Origin: Gammaproteobacteria bacterium
GTDB taxonomy: Bacteria; Pseudomonadota; Gammaproteobacteria; Pseudomonadales; Azotimanducaceae
NCBI GenBank assembly: GCA_028821405.1
Contig: JAPPGK010000038.1
Span: 41,088-105,087, forward strand
Direction: 5' to 3'
DNA: 64,000 nt
Each line of letters opens with the position of its first letter. Within the stretch, counting starts at the first letter, position 1. The translations under genes were made by a program, and so were the position numbers. The notes below the pieces were generated by a model. It was not told where the DNA came from. It was given only the letters and a program-made list of their open reading frames with translations, and searched no databases. Of the stretch, positions 1 to 7,875 are shown in pieces.

Positions 1-1
1 G

Positions 2-313
2 CGCGTCTACGATGTGGCACTCTCCGACGGCCGCAACGCCGATCCGCAGGGCAAGGTCGCCCCCGTCGGCAATACCGTCGAGGGCACGAGCTACGACAAC
101 TCGATCGGCGATCCCGAACTGGTCGCCGTCTGGTACGACCCGGATTTCGATCATGAGGCGCTCGCGTTCTACTACGTGCGTGTACTCCAGATCCCCACGC
201 CGCGCTGGACGGCCTACGACGCAGCCTTCTACGGGCTGGACGAACTGCCCGAACACGCGCCGCTGGCGATCCAGGAACGCGCCTACACGTCACCCATCTG
301 GTATACCCCCTAG
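2..313 (+). CDS. DUF3604 family protein, C-terminal part (gene runs off the left edge)
   Basis: The frame is open from the first bases and ends with TAG at 311-313, so this is the last 103 residues of a longer protein. The ending, with [12 protein letters not shown] as its last residues and an upstream [16 protein letters not shown] block, is the conserved C-terminus of DUF3604 proteins. These are large, often exported proteins of unknown biochemical role whose genes often lie beside sulfatases, as here (next gene starts at 823). GTG at 14 is an internal codon, not a real start. The family call rests on the C-terminal motif only. Confidence 0.8.
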   Translation, partial: RVYDVALSDGRNADPQGKVAPVGNTVEGTSYDNSIGDPELVAVWYDPDFDHEALAFYYVRVLQIPTPRWTAYDAAFYGLDELPEHAPLAIQERAYTSPIWYTP

Positions 314-822
314 ACCATGACCATCACATCCGAAGGCGCGACTGGCGGTCCGGCGCAAAGGGCCGGTACGAAGCCGGTCCTGTTGAGCGGCGTGCTCTTG
401 AGGACATGTCCAAGGAAAGGGGCGGGCTGATGCTGTCGCTCGACAACCAGCTCGGCGTCAGTGAGATGTCGTCATTCAATACGGGTTCAATCCTTGAACA
501 TGAGGACGGTGCGGTACCGACCGGTGAATTCCCGATCACGATTCCCGATCGAATCGCGTCGCGCATGGCAGGGTCCATGGGGTTCATCCGCATGGCGAAA
601 GGAGAAGCCATAGCGTTCGACAGTTTCGAACCCCATATGTCAGGCCCCAACCTCACGTCTACTCCGCGGCTGGCCATGAAGATCGCCTATGCTGAAGGAA
701 GGGAGAAGACCCAATACCTAACCCGAACAGATGCGTTGGAGGGCTTGCTCTCCTCGCCAGGTCCAACCTAGCGCAGCGACGAGTAGGGTCCGGACGCCAG
801 GCCAGACACAAGGGAGTGATCG
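314..822. other. 509-bp gap with no firm gene
   Basis: Apart from the weak ORF at 406-771, I see no RNA gene, repeat or clear promoter here. A purine-rich AGGGAG at 811-816 is the ribosome binding site of the sulfatase at 823. Confidence 0.5.
406..771 (+). CDS. weak hypothetical ORF, 121 aa
   Basis: This ATG-started ORF lies between the DUF3604 tail and the first sulfatase. I recognise no family. The frame is open some way upstream of the ATG, there is no convincing ribosome binding site, and a minus-strand ORF (324-677) covers the same DNA. Third positions are less consistently G/C than in the neighbouring genes. It could be a decayed gene remnant, a short orphan gene, or non-coding. Confidence 0.2.
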   Translation: MSKERGGLMLSLDNQLGVSEMSSFNTGSILEHEDGAVPTGEFPITIPDRIASRMAGSMGFIRMAKGEAIAFDSFEPHMSGPNLTSTPRLAMKIAYAEGREKTQYLTRTDALEGLLSSPGPT

Positions 823-3102
823 ATGAGCTACAAGCATCCATCGGGTGAGCCGTTCGAAGGCCGGATTGGCCGAACGGTCTACGAATCCGAGCCCTGGTGG
901 CCGACGCGAACGACAGGACGCGGCAAGCCCAACGTCGTGCTCATCGTGCTGGACGACACGGGCTTTTCGCACTTCGGCTGCTACGGGTCGAGCATCGAAA
1001 CGCCGAACATCGACCGGCTCGCCGGCAACGGTCTTCGCTACGTCAACTTCCACACGACGGCGCTCTGTTCACCAACCCGCGCGTGCCTTCTGACCGGTCG
1101 CAACCATCACGCGGTCGGGATGCGGGGCGTGTCCAACATGGATACCGGGTACCCGAACATGCGCGGTTTCCTGCCGCGATCCGCTGCAACCGTGGCGGAC
1201 GTGTTGCGAGGGGCGGGCTACGGAACGTATGCCACCGGCAAGTGGCACCTGACGCCGATGTCCGAGTGCTCTGCCGCGGGGCCCTTCCACAACTGGCCGC
1301 TGCAACGGGGATTCGATCGCTTCTACGGTTTCATGCAGGGTGAGACGGACCAGTTCTACCCGGAACTCACGACGGATAACCACCACATCGAGGCGCCCGC
1401 CCTGCCGGAAGACGGCTATCACGTCTCCGAAGACGTGGTCGACCGATCCATCCGATTGTTGCGCGACCAGATCTCGCTGGTGCCGGAGCGCCCGTTCTTT
1501 CTGTATCTCGCATTCGGCGCCACGCACTCGCCCCATCAGGCGCCCGACGCCTACCGCCAAAAGTACCGAGGCAAGTTCGATGCGGGCTGGGATGTGGTGC
1601 GGGCCGACTGGTATGCGCGTCAGAAGGAACTCGGCGTCATCCCGGAGAACACCGATCTCGCACCGCTGAACCCGGGCGTCAGGCCGTGGGCCGAACTCAC
1701 GGCGAACGAGCAGAAGTTCGCCGCACGTCTGCAGGAGGCGTTCGCGGCGCAACTCGATCACACCGATGCGCAGATCGGCCGGCTCGTGGCTTTCCTTGGC
1801 GAACTCGGGCAACTCGACGACACGCTGCTCATCGTGATGTCGGACAACGGTGCAAGCCAGGAAGGCGGGCCGACGGGTGTCTTCGACGAGATGAGGTGGT
1901 TCAACGGCATGCTGGAAGATGTCGACGAGGCCGCGAAACGGCTTGACGACATCGGCGGCCCGGAGAGTCATTCCAACATTCCCTGGGGCTGGTCGCAGGT
2001 CGGCAACACGCCGCTCAAGTTCTACAAGCAGAACACGCACGGCGGCGGCGTCCGCGACCCGCTGGTGATCCATTGGCCGAGGGGCATCGACGCCAACGGG
2101 GGCATCCGCCGTTCGTTCTGCCACGCGATCGACGTCATGCCGACGATTCTCGAACTCACCCGGACCGAGGCACCGAGGGAATTCAACGGCGTGGCACAGA
2201 TGCCCCTGCATGGCGCTTCGCTCGCGCCGACGTTGTCTTCAGCCGATGGAACGCCGGCGCGATCGGTGCAGTATTTCGAGATGCTCGGGCATCGCGGCAT
2301 CTGGCACAACGGTTGGAAGGCCGTCGTGCGGCATGTATCGGGCACGTCCTGGGACGACGACGACAAGTGGGAGCTCTACCATCTCGATCGAGATTTCTCG
2401 GAGACCCACGATCTTGCGGAGGATCAGCCGGAACGCCTTCAGGCGATGATCGACCTTTGGTGGCGGGAAGCGCGACAGCACGGCGTGTTGCCGCTGGATG
2501 ACCGGCCGGCGGCGCAGACGTTCCGCGCGGCACGTCGACCCGGGCTGCCGACAGCACGCGACCGGTTCGTCTACTACCCGCCCGTGTCGCACATCGTGTC
2601 CGATGCCTGTCCGTCGGCAGCGCGCGGCTGGACGACACAGGCCGAGCTGGTGCACCCGGAGTCGGGCGGCGACGGCGCGCTGGTCAACCGGGGGACGATC
2701 AACTCGGGATTCGCCTTCTACATCCTCCGCGGCCGATTGCATTTCGACTACAACTGCTTCCACGCGCATACCTTGGTCGTTGCGCCGCAGGCGCTTGCCC
2801 CGGGCGATCATGTCGTTGCGTTTCAGGTCGAACGACTTCCCGATCGACGAGCCGCGGTGCGGTTGCTGATCGACGGCGAGATCGTGGCCGCAGGCGAGAT
2901 TCCGCGCCTGCTCGGCATGCTGTCCAGTACCGGCATGGACTTCGGACGCGCCATCGCGCCGGTCAACCGCGACTACCAGCCGCCCTTCGCGTATCCCGGG
3001 GTAATCAGGAAGGTGACATTCGAACTCGCCAGACGGCCGACCGAGCAGGACAGGCGCGAGGAAGCACGACGCGAAGCGCGCGCGGCCATGACCCGGCAAT
3101 AG
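823..3102 (+). CDS. sulfatase (arylsulfatase family), 759 aa
   Basis: Predicted to hydrolyse sulfate esters. The N-terminal metal site is the LDD at residues 43-45. The formylglycine signature CSPTR has its modifiable Cys at about 82, and GKWH is at 139-142. A later MSDNG and the Asn-Thr-Pro-Leu-Lys block complete the alkaline-phosphatase-fold core. The last 200 residues look like a C-terminal beta-rich domain of the kind seen in long arylsulfatases. No signal peptide is visible, so it may be cytoplasmic. The start is ATG at 823 with AGGGAG five to ten bases upstream. The DUF3604 gene upstream is a typical neighbour. The natural substrate cannot be read from sequence. Confidence 0.93.
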   Translation: MSYKHPSGEPFEGRIGRTVYESEPWWPTRTTGRGKPNVVLIVLDDTGFSHFGCYGSSIETPNIDRLAGNGLRYVNFHTTALCSPTRACLLTGRNHHAVGMRGVSNMDTGYPNMRGFLPRSAATVADVLRGAGYGTYATGKWHLTPMSECSAAGPFHNWPLQRGFDRFYGFMQGETDQFYPELTTDNHHIEAPALPEDGYHVSEDVVDRSIRLLRDQISLVPERPFFLYLAFGATHSPHQAPDAYRQKYRGKFDAGWDVVRADWYARQKELGVIPENTDLAPLNPGVRPWAELTANEQKFAARLQEAFAAQLDHTDAQIGRLVAFLGELGQLDDTLLIVMSDNGASQEGGPTGVFDEMRWFNGMLEDVDEAAKRLDDIGGPESHSNIPWGWSQVGNTPLKFYKQNTHGGGVRDPLVIHWPRGIDANGGIRRSFCHAIDVMPTILELTRTEAPREFNGVAQMPLHGASLAPTLSSADGTPARSVQYFEMLGHRGIWHNGWKAVVRHVSGTSWDDDDKWELYHLDRDFSETHDLAEDQPERLQAMIDLWWREARQHGVLPLDDRPAAQTFRAARRPGLPTARDRFVYYPPVSHIVSDACPSAARGWTTQAELVHPESGGDGALVNRGTINSGFAFYILRGRLHFDYNCFHAHTLVVAPQALAPGDHVVAFQVERLPDRRAAVRLLIDGEIVAAGEIPRLLGMLSSTGMDFGRAIAPVNRDYQPPFAYPGVIRKVTFELARRPTEQDRREEARREARAAMTRQ

Positions 3103-3247
3103 GACGCTTCACCGGGCCCGTCAATCCACGCCTAGGCCGCCGGGGTCTGCCTGTTCAGCATTCGTTCAGCAAACGGGCGTTAGGTTCCGTCCCGCGTTGC
3201 GGCCTGGTCGTGACGCTTGCATCACACGGCCACTCGGGAGAAACGCC

Positions 3248-3691
3248 ATGAACACGAAATCGCCGCGAGCCACAGTCACCCGATCAGCCCTTGCCGTCGC
3301 GCTTGGACTCGTCGTGGCGGGATGCGTTGCGGTTCAACCGGTGACGGACAGGAACTCCACGCTGACCCAAGGGAACGTGCAGATGAATCTCTTCGTCGGG
3401 CAGACCACGAAGGCGGATGTGCTGGAGACCTTCGGGGCACCCAACGTGACGACGCGGAAAGGCGACGAGACCGAGGTCTGGACGTACCAGAGATCGGCGC
3501 GGGTCGCCCAGTCCACGAGCCAATCCGGCCTCTGGACCATCATCCTGACCGGGTCGCGCGGCACCGGTGGCGGCGGCCTCGGCACTTCGTCGACCGGACT
3601 GGAGACCAGTTCACGGATGATCACGTTGATCATCGACTTCGACGCCGACGACGTGGTCTCGAACTTCCGCAGCAGAGAGTCGAACTTCTAG
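3248..3691 (+). CDS. small lipoprotein with a BamE/SmpA-like fold signature
   Basis: A 147-residue protein with a lipoprotein signal (hydrophobic stretch ending LVVAGC, lipidated Cys near residue 25). It then has a segment GQTTKADVLETFGAP followed by EVWTYQR, the pattern of BamE/SmpA-like domains (turn, helix, Gly-x-Pro, strand). Probably an outer-membrane-associated lipoprotein of unknown role; not necessarily BamE itself, as a Gly/Ser-rich loop interrupts the second half. I chose ATG 3248 over upstream codons because the signal peptide starts there. The next gene starts 11 bases after its stop and is also a lipoprotein, so the two are probably cotranscribed. Confidence 0.75.
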   Translation: MNTKSPRATVTRSALAVALGLVVAGCVAVQPVTDRNSTLTQGNVQMNLFVGQTTKADVLETFGAPNVTTRKGDETEVWTYQRSARVAQSTSQSGLWTIILTGSRGTGGGGLGTSSTGLETSSRMITLIIDFDADDVVSNFRSRESNF

Positions 3692-3702
3692 GAGAACCGG
3701 GC

Positions 3703-4179
3703 ATGATCGCGACCACACGACTAACACCAGGCATTGCGTTCTGCGTACTCCTCGCCGGGTGCGTGGCATTGCCGCCGCCGACCACGCCGCTTGAGATCCA
3801 GAGCGTGCAGACCCGGGAATACGAAGAGAGCAGGCAGGTCGTGTTCGCCAGCGTGATGTCGGTGTTCCAGGATCTCGGCTACATCGTCAACAGTGCGGAC
3901 CTCGCGACCGGGTTCATCACCACCGAAGGACTGGCGAGGGGCGAAACCGACATCCTCGATTGGCTGTTCAACGTCTCGCAGGTTAGCCAGACGCGGGCGA
4001 CGGCGTTCATCGAAGAGGTGAACGACAAGACCCGCATACGGCTCAACTTCGTGGAGACCTGGCAGGAATCCAGGGACCAGGGCCAGAGCACCCGAAGGGA
4101 CCGGCCGATCCTTGACGCCGAGGTCTACGAGAACGCCTTCGACCGGATCGAGAACGCGATCTTCGTCCGTTCCAGCTAG
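3703..4179 (+). CDS. small lipoprotein of unknown function, 158 aa
   Basis: It has a short signal sequence with the lipobox LLAGC (Cys near 20), then a mature domain beginning VQTREYEESRQVVFASVMSVFQDLGYIV. That pattern occurs in small proteobacterial lipoproteins where an Arg/Glu-rich start leads into an alpha/beta domain. Start ATG 3703 follows AGGAGA, which overlaps the stop codon of the preceding lipoprotein gene, pointing to one transcript and possibly a shared complex. I cannot assign a biochemical role. Confidence 0.72.
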   Translation: MIATTRLTPGIAFCVLLAGCVALPPPTTPLEIQSVQTREYEESRQVVFASVMSVFQDLGYIVNSADLATGFITTEGLARGETDILDWLFNVSQVSQTRATAFIEEVNDKTRIRLNFVETWQESRDQGQSTRRDRPILDAEVYENAFDRIENAIFVRSS

Positions 4180-4478
4180 GCTCCCTTGAACAGAGCTGAT
4201 GCCTCCTCCGCAAACCTGGCACCACAAGGCCCATACACCTCGGTCCAAGACGGCCGGCGTCTGGACGACTGCGATTGCAACATGCCAGCTCCAATAAAAT
4301 CAATAAAAACAATTACTTCGTACACTTCTGCACGAGTCGATCATCCTGTCCCCGCCTCCACTCTGCCCTTGGGCTCGGATGCCCACCACGCGGCACATCG
4401 ACCGGCGGCTAAGACGGGAGGTCGCGACACCATCGTCGGTGTGCAACCATCCGCCATTTGAGATCGAGGAGCCCCGCC
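4180..4478. other. 299-bp intergenic region with an AT-rich tract
   Basis: Between the lipoprotein pair and the MOSC gene. Positions about 4287-4325 are strikingly A/T-rich for this genome and could carry the promoter of the MOSC gene, but I see no clean -35/-10 pair. Confidence 0.35.
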
Positions 4479-5321
4479 TTGCCCCCGCTGCCCGAACATT
4501 GCACCGTTACCGCGCTCTATACGTACCCAGTAAAGAGCTGTCGCGGCACGGCCGTCGAGTCGGCCACGATCTCGCCTACGGGGATCGAAGGCGACCGTCA
4601 ACTCATGGTTCTCGCCCAAGGCAGGTTCGTCAACCAGGTGCGTTTGCCGAAACTGGCGACGGTCGCCACCCGCCGGATCGACCCGACGACCATCGCGTTC
4701 TCCACCATGGGCGGCGCACCGTTCGTCCACTCGGTAACCGCGGATGGCACCGGGTCCACGGTACTCTTCTACGGCAACGCCGTGCCCGTGGTCGATCAGG
4801 GTGACGCGGTCGCGGCGTGGATCTCCGAGGCCGTGGGCACGGAACTCCGGATCGCGGCGCTTGAGGCGACCTTCCGGCGATCGGTCCCGCTCTACGAGTT
4901 CGCCGCCGTCGACGGCATCGACCAGTCGCGTTTCGTCGATGTGGCCCCCATTCTCATGACCAACGAGGCATCGCTGGCCGACCTGAATGCGCGCCTCGAC
5001 ACCCCGGTACCCATGAACCGGTTCCGACCCAACATCGTCATCGGCGGGCTGGACGCCTTCGCCGAAGACTCGGTCTCGCACATGAGCCACGGTAGGTTGC
5101 GGCTCGTCCGGGCGACGCACTGCGAACGCTGCGCCGTGACCTGCACCGACCAGGAAACCGGCCAACGCGCCGCCGAACCCCTGCGGACCCTCCGGTCCTA
5201 CCGCCACCGCGAGAACGGCTACGCCGGGGGTGTGCTGTTCGGTGCCTACATGGGCGTTGAAGGCACCGCCACGATCCGTGTCGGCGACGCCTTGACCGTT
5301 CAGGTTCCCGGCGACCCGTAG
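4479..5321 (+). CDS. MOSC domain protein (N-terminal barrel plus MOSC)
   Basis: About 280 residues. The N-terminal beta-barrel begins with the LYTYPVKSC signature and is followed by GDRQLMV; the C-terminal MOSC domain carries the conserved Cys in ERCAVTCTDQETG, expected to bind molybdenum cofactor or carry sulfur. Relatives include YcbX, which with a redox partner reduces N-hydroxylated compounds. I prefer the TTG at 4479, which has GAGGA eight bases upstream; an in-frame TTG at 4458 would add seven residues. It stands alone, convergent with the sulfatase gene at 5438. Confidence 0.85.
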   Translation: MPPLPEHCTVTALYTYPVKSCRGTAVESATISPTGIEGDRQLMVLAQGRFVNQVRLPKLATVATRRIDPTTIAFSTMGGAPFVHSVTADGTGSTVLFYGNAVPVVDQGDAVAAWISEAVGTELRIAALEATFRRSVPLYEFAAVDGIDQSRFVDVAPILMTNEASLADLNARLDTPVPMNRFRPNIVIGGLDAFAEDSVSHMSHGRLRLVRATHCERCAVTCTDQETGQRAAEPLRTLRSYRHRENGYAGGVLFGAYMGVEGTATIRVGDALTVQVPGDP

Positions 5322-5437
5322 CGGAGGGGCCGAACTCACGCCGGGGATCAGACGGCAAGGCACCAGGCGTTTTGGCGGCGTTGCCCCGTTCCCGCGATCT
5401 CTGAATCGAGCCGCCAACCACCGGTCACGCCGACACA

Positions 5438-7096
5438 TCAATTGAACCAGTAGATGAACTCGTCGTCGGGCGCGACGGGATCGAGCAGCGTTTTGTCGAT
5501 GTTGGTCGGCGTAATGAGGGCCGACGGCCAAAGGGGTGGCGCCTGCTCGGCGTTGTGCTCGGCAAGGAGTTGCTTGAGCGCCGCGACGCGTTCTGGCGCT
5601 GTGTCGGCGAGATTGCGCTGCTCGGTGGGATCGCTCGCGAGGTGGAACAGCCAGGTCTTGCCGGGCGGGTTGCTGACCTGGAGCTTGTAGCCGTCGGCGA
5701 GAACGACCTGGTAGCCGCCCGTGCGCCAGAACAGGCGGTCGTGGGGAACGCCCGCCGCTTCGCCCGCGACAAAGGGCACGAGATCGACGCCGTCGATTAT
5801 CCGGTCACGGGGCAATTCGACACCTGCCGCCGCCGCGGCCGTGGAGAAAATGTCGAAACCGTGTACCGGGGCCTCGAAGGTCTGCCCGCCGGCCAGGCGC
5901 GCTGGCCACTTCAGGAAGAAGGGCACGTGGATGCCCCCCTCGAAGAAGCTGATCTTCCAACCCCGGAACGGCTCGTTGACCCGCGGCAGGCCGATGTAGG
6001 CCGGTGCGCCGTTGTCCGACGTGAAGAATACGAGCGTGTTGTCCTCTAGGCCGTTCTCGCGCAGGGCGTCAAGCACCCGGGCGACGCTGCGGTCGAGGGA
6101 CCGGACCATCGCGGCGTAGACGCGCAGGCGGTGCTCTTCGATGTGCGACAGGGCATCGTAGTCGGCCTTCAGCGCCTGCAGCGGCGTGTGCACGGCCCAG
6201 TGCGCGAGGTAGAGGAAGAAGGGCCGGTCCCGGTTGGCCTCGATGACCCGCACGGCTTGGTCGGTGTAGTAGTCCGTCAGGTAGCCGCCCGGCTCGAACG
6301 CCGGGCCGCCGTTGAACGATGCGGAGAACTGCATGGCACGCCACAGGAAACGGTCGATGCCGTCGAAATCCTGCTTCGAGTTGACGACATCCGGGTGGTC
6401 TTCGGGTAGATAAAGGCCGCTCGCCATGAGCAGGCTCTCGTCGAACCCCTGGTGGTAGGGCGCCATGCCGCCGCTCAAGCCTAGGTGCCACTTGCCGATG
6501 TGCACGCTGTGGTAGCCCGCGGCGGTCAGCAACTCGGGAAGGGTGATTTCGGACGGGGGCACGCCCATGTCGTCGTAGGGGATCGATCGCCCCGCATCTT
6601 CGATGACCCTCGTGGGAGGGGCGCCCGGTCTCCTGCTCCCAAGCAGCGGCACCACGGTGCTGAAGCCGGCAGGCGTCGGGGTGAACTCGAAGCCGAAGCG
6701 GGTGCCGTAGCGGCCCGTCATGAGGGCGGCGCGGGAAGGCGCACAGGTGCCGTTGGCCGCATAGCCGTTGGCGAAGTGGACGCCCTCGCGGGCCAACGAA
6801 TCGATGTTCGGCGTTGGGACCGTGCCGCCGGCGACGCCGCCGCCGAGCCAGGAAAGGTCGTTCCAGCCGAGATCGTCCGCGAGGATCACCACGATGTTGG
6901 GCGGCCTTTGTGTTTCGGATCGGCCTTGCGGGTCGGGGCCGGAATCCCACTCGATCGCCCGGGTCGGTGCGATGTCCTGGTGCAATCGAATCTCGACGAC
7001 CTCGAGCAGGATCTCCAGGCGGTAGATCCAAGCGATCCCGGCAGCCACTACGATGGCCAACGCGAGACCGATAAGGACACCCGCCCGCCGGCTCAT
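5438..7096 (-). CDS. sulfatase, membrane-anchored, 552 aa
   Basis: An arylsulfatase B-like enzyme. An N-terminal transmembrane helix (residues about 5-25) should anchor it to the inner membrane or act as an uncleaved signal. The metal-binding ADD is at 73-75, the formylglycine motif CAPSR has its Cys at 118, GKWH is at 201-204, and a TSDNG follows. Its ATG overlaps the stop of the tetR gene (ATGA, 7093-7096), so it is translated from the regulator's transcript. The substrate is unknown; the exported position suggests scavenging of extracellular sulfate esters. Confidence 0.93.
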   Translation of the reverse strand: MSRRAGVLIGLALAIVVAAGIAWIYRLEILLEVVEIRLHQDIAPTRAIEWDSGPDPQGRSETQRPPNIVVILADDLGWNDLSWLGGGVAGGTVPTPNIDSLAREGVHFANGYAANGTCAPSRAALMTGRYGTRFGFEFTPTPAGFSTVVPLLGSRRPGAPPTRVIEDAGRSIPYDDMGVPPSEITLPELLTAAGYHSVHIGKWHLGLSGGMAPYHQGFDESLLMASGLYLPEDHPDVVNSKQDFDGIDRFLWRAMQFSASFNGGPAFEPGGYLTDYYTDQAVRVIEANRDRPFFLYLAHWAVHTPLQALKADYDALSHIEEHRLRVYAAMVRSLDRSVARVLDALRENGLEDNTLVFFTSDNGAPAYIGLPRVNEPFRGWKISFFEGGIHVPFFLKWPARLAGGQTFEAPVHGFDIFSTAAAAAGVELPRDRIIDGVDLVPFVAGEAAGVPHDRLFWRTGGYQVVLADGYKLQVSNPPGKTWLFHLASDPTEQRNLADTAPERVAALKQLLAEHNAEQAPPLWPSALITPTNIDKTLLDPVAPDDEFIYWFN

Positions 7097-7773
7097 CTAC
7101 GACCCCTGGCGAATTCACGTTCGGTCGCGGGCGAGACCGGCCCTTCGAGAACGGCCGCCATCGCATCGAGCAGCGTCTCGAAGAAGAGGTCCGCGTCGGA
7201 TCCGGCAAAGCTGCCGCCGTTAAGCGCACGCTGCGAAAGCGCAAGGGCCGCCATGCGGTGCATCAGCTCGATGCGGCGGTCGGCGAGCGCTTGCGGAATC
7301 CGAAGCTGCGCCCGAATGCGCGCCGAAACCTCCTGCGCGGATGCACCCGTGTAGCGGGCCGCCTGGTCCTGGAGCGCATCGCTGGGCAGGAACGCCAACT
7401 GGCCAACCACCTTGAGGAAGAGCGCGAATTCCGGGTCCCGCTGGGCGATCCGGACCGGCGGCAGGACCGCCACGGCACACAGCCTGCGAACGTCCGGCGC
7501 GTTGCCGGATGCGTCGAGTTCCCGCAGCATGCACTCGCGCTCGGCCGCAACCTGGGCGCCGCGCTCGGTGTATAGGGCGTCGATCAGGCCCTCGCGACCG
7601 CCGAAGTGGTAATGCAGCGCCGACTCGTTGCGCTGTCCCGCTTCGCGAAGGATGGCACGGGTGGAGGTCGGGCCGATGCCGTACTCCGCAAACAGTCGCT
7701 CGGCGGCGCGAAGCAGGGCGCCCCGCGTGGACTCGCCCGCTGCTGACGTCAGCGTTCTTGGCTGGGCGCCCAT
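7093..7773 (-). CDS. TetR/AcrR family transcriptional regulator
   Basis: Residues about 15-60 form the TetR helix-turn-helix: STRGALLRAAERLFAEYG, then the recognition region ALHYHFGGREGLIDALY. The remainder is a helical ligand-binding and dimerisation domain. ATG 7773 is the first ATG; a TTG at 7797 would add eight residues. It forms an operon with the sulfatase at 5438-7096 through an ATGA overlap and faces a second sulfatase gene across an AT-rich intergenic region with inverted repeats, so control of both transcripts is likely (inference). Confidence 0.9.
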   Translation of the reverse strand: MGAQPRTLTSAAGESTRGALLRAAERLFAEYGIGPTSTRAILREAGQRNESALHYHFGGREGLIDALYTERGAQVAAERECMLRELDASGNAPDVRRLCAVAVLPPVRIAQRDPEFALFLKVVGQLAFLPSDALQDQAARYTGASAQEVSARIRAQLRIPQALADRRIELMHRMAALALSQRALNGGSFAGSDADLFFETLLDAMAAVLEGPVSPATEREFARGRR

Positions 7774-7808
7774 CGAAACCGCCGCACCTGTTGCCAACGA
7801 AGATCCCT

Positions 7809-7854
7809 AATGACATTCATCATTTCCGATGGTTTAATGATAGCCATTAATGGC
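7809..7854. promoter_or_regulatory. candidate TetR operators in the tetR/sulfatase divergent region
   Basis: Two inverted repeats lie in a short A/T-rich patch between the facing genes: AATGA-N6-TCATT at 7809-7824 and the perfect 12-bp palindrome GCCATTAATGGC at 7843-7854. The second is overlapped by TTAATG-N5-CATTAA at 7834-7850. This is the usual place for a TetR autoregulatory site. Which repeat is bound is not decidable by eye. Confidence 0.55.
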
Positions 7855-7875
7855 GTGATTCGCAAAGACTCCCGC

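Noticed and set aside
1069..2211. 380-codon frame antisense to the first sulfatase
   Set aside because: The sulfatase signature is on the plus strand; long antisense frames are common in this high-GC DNA.
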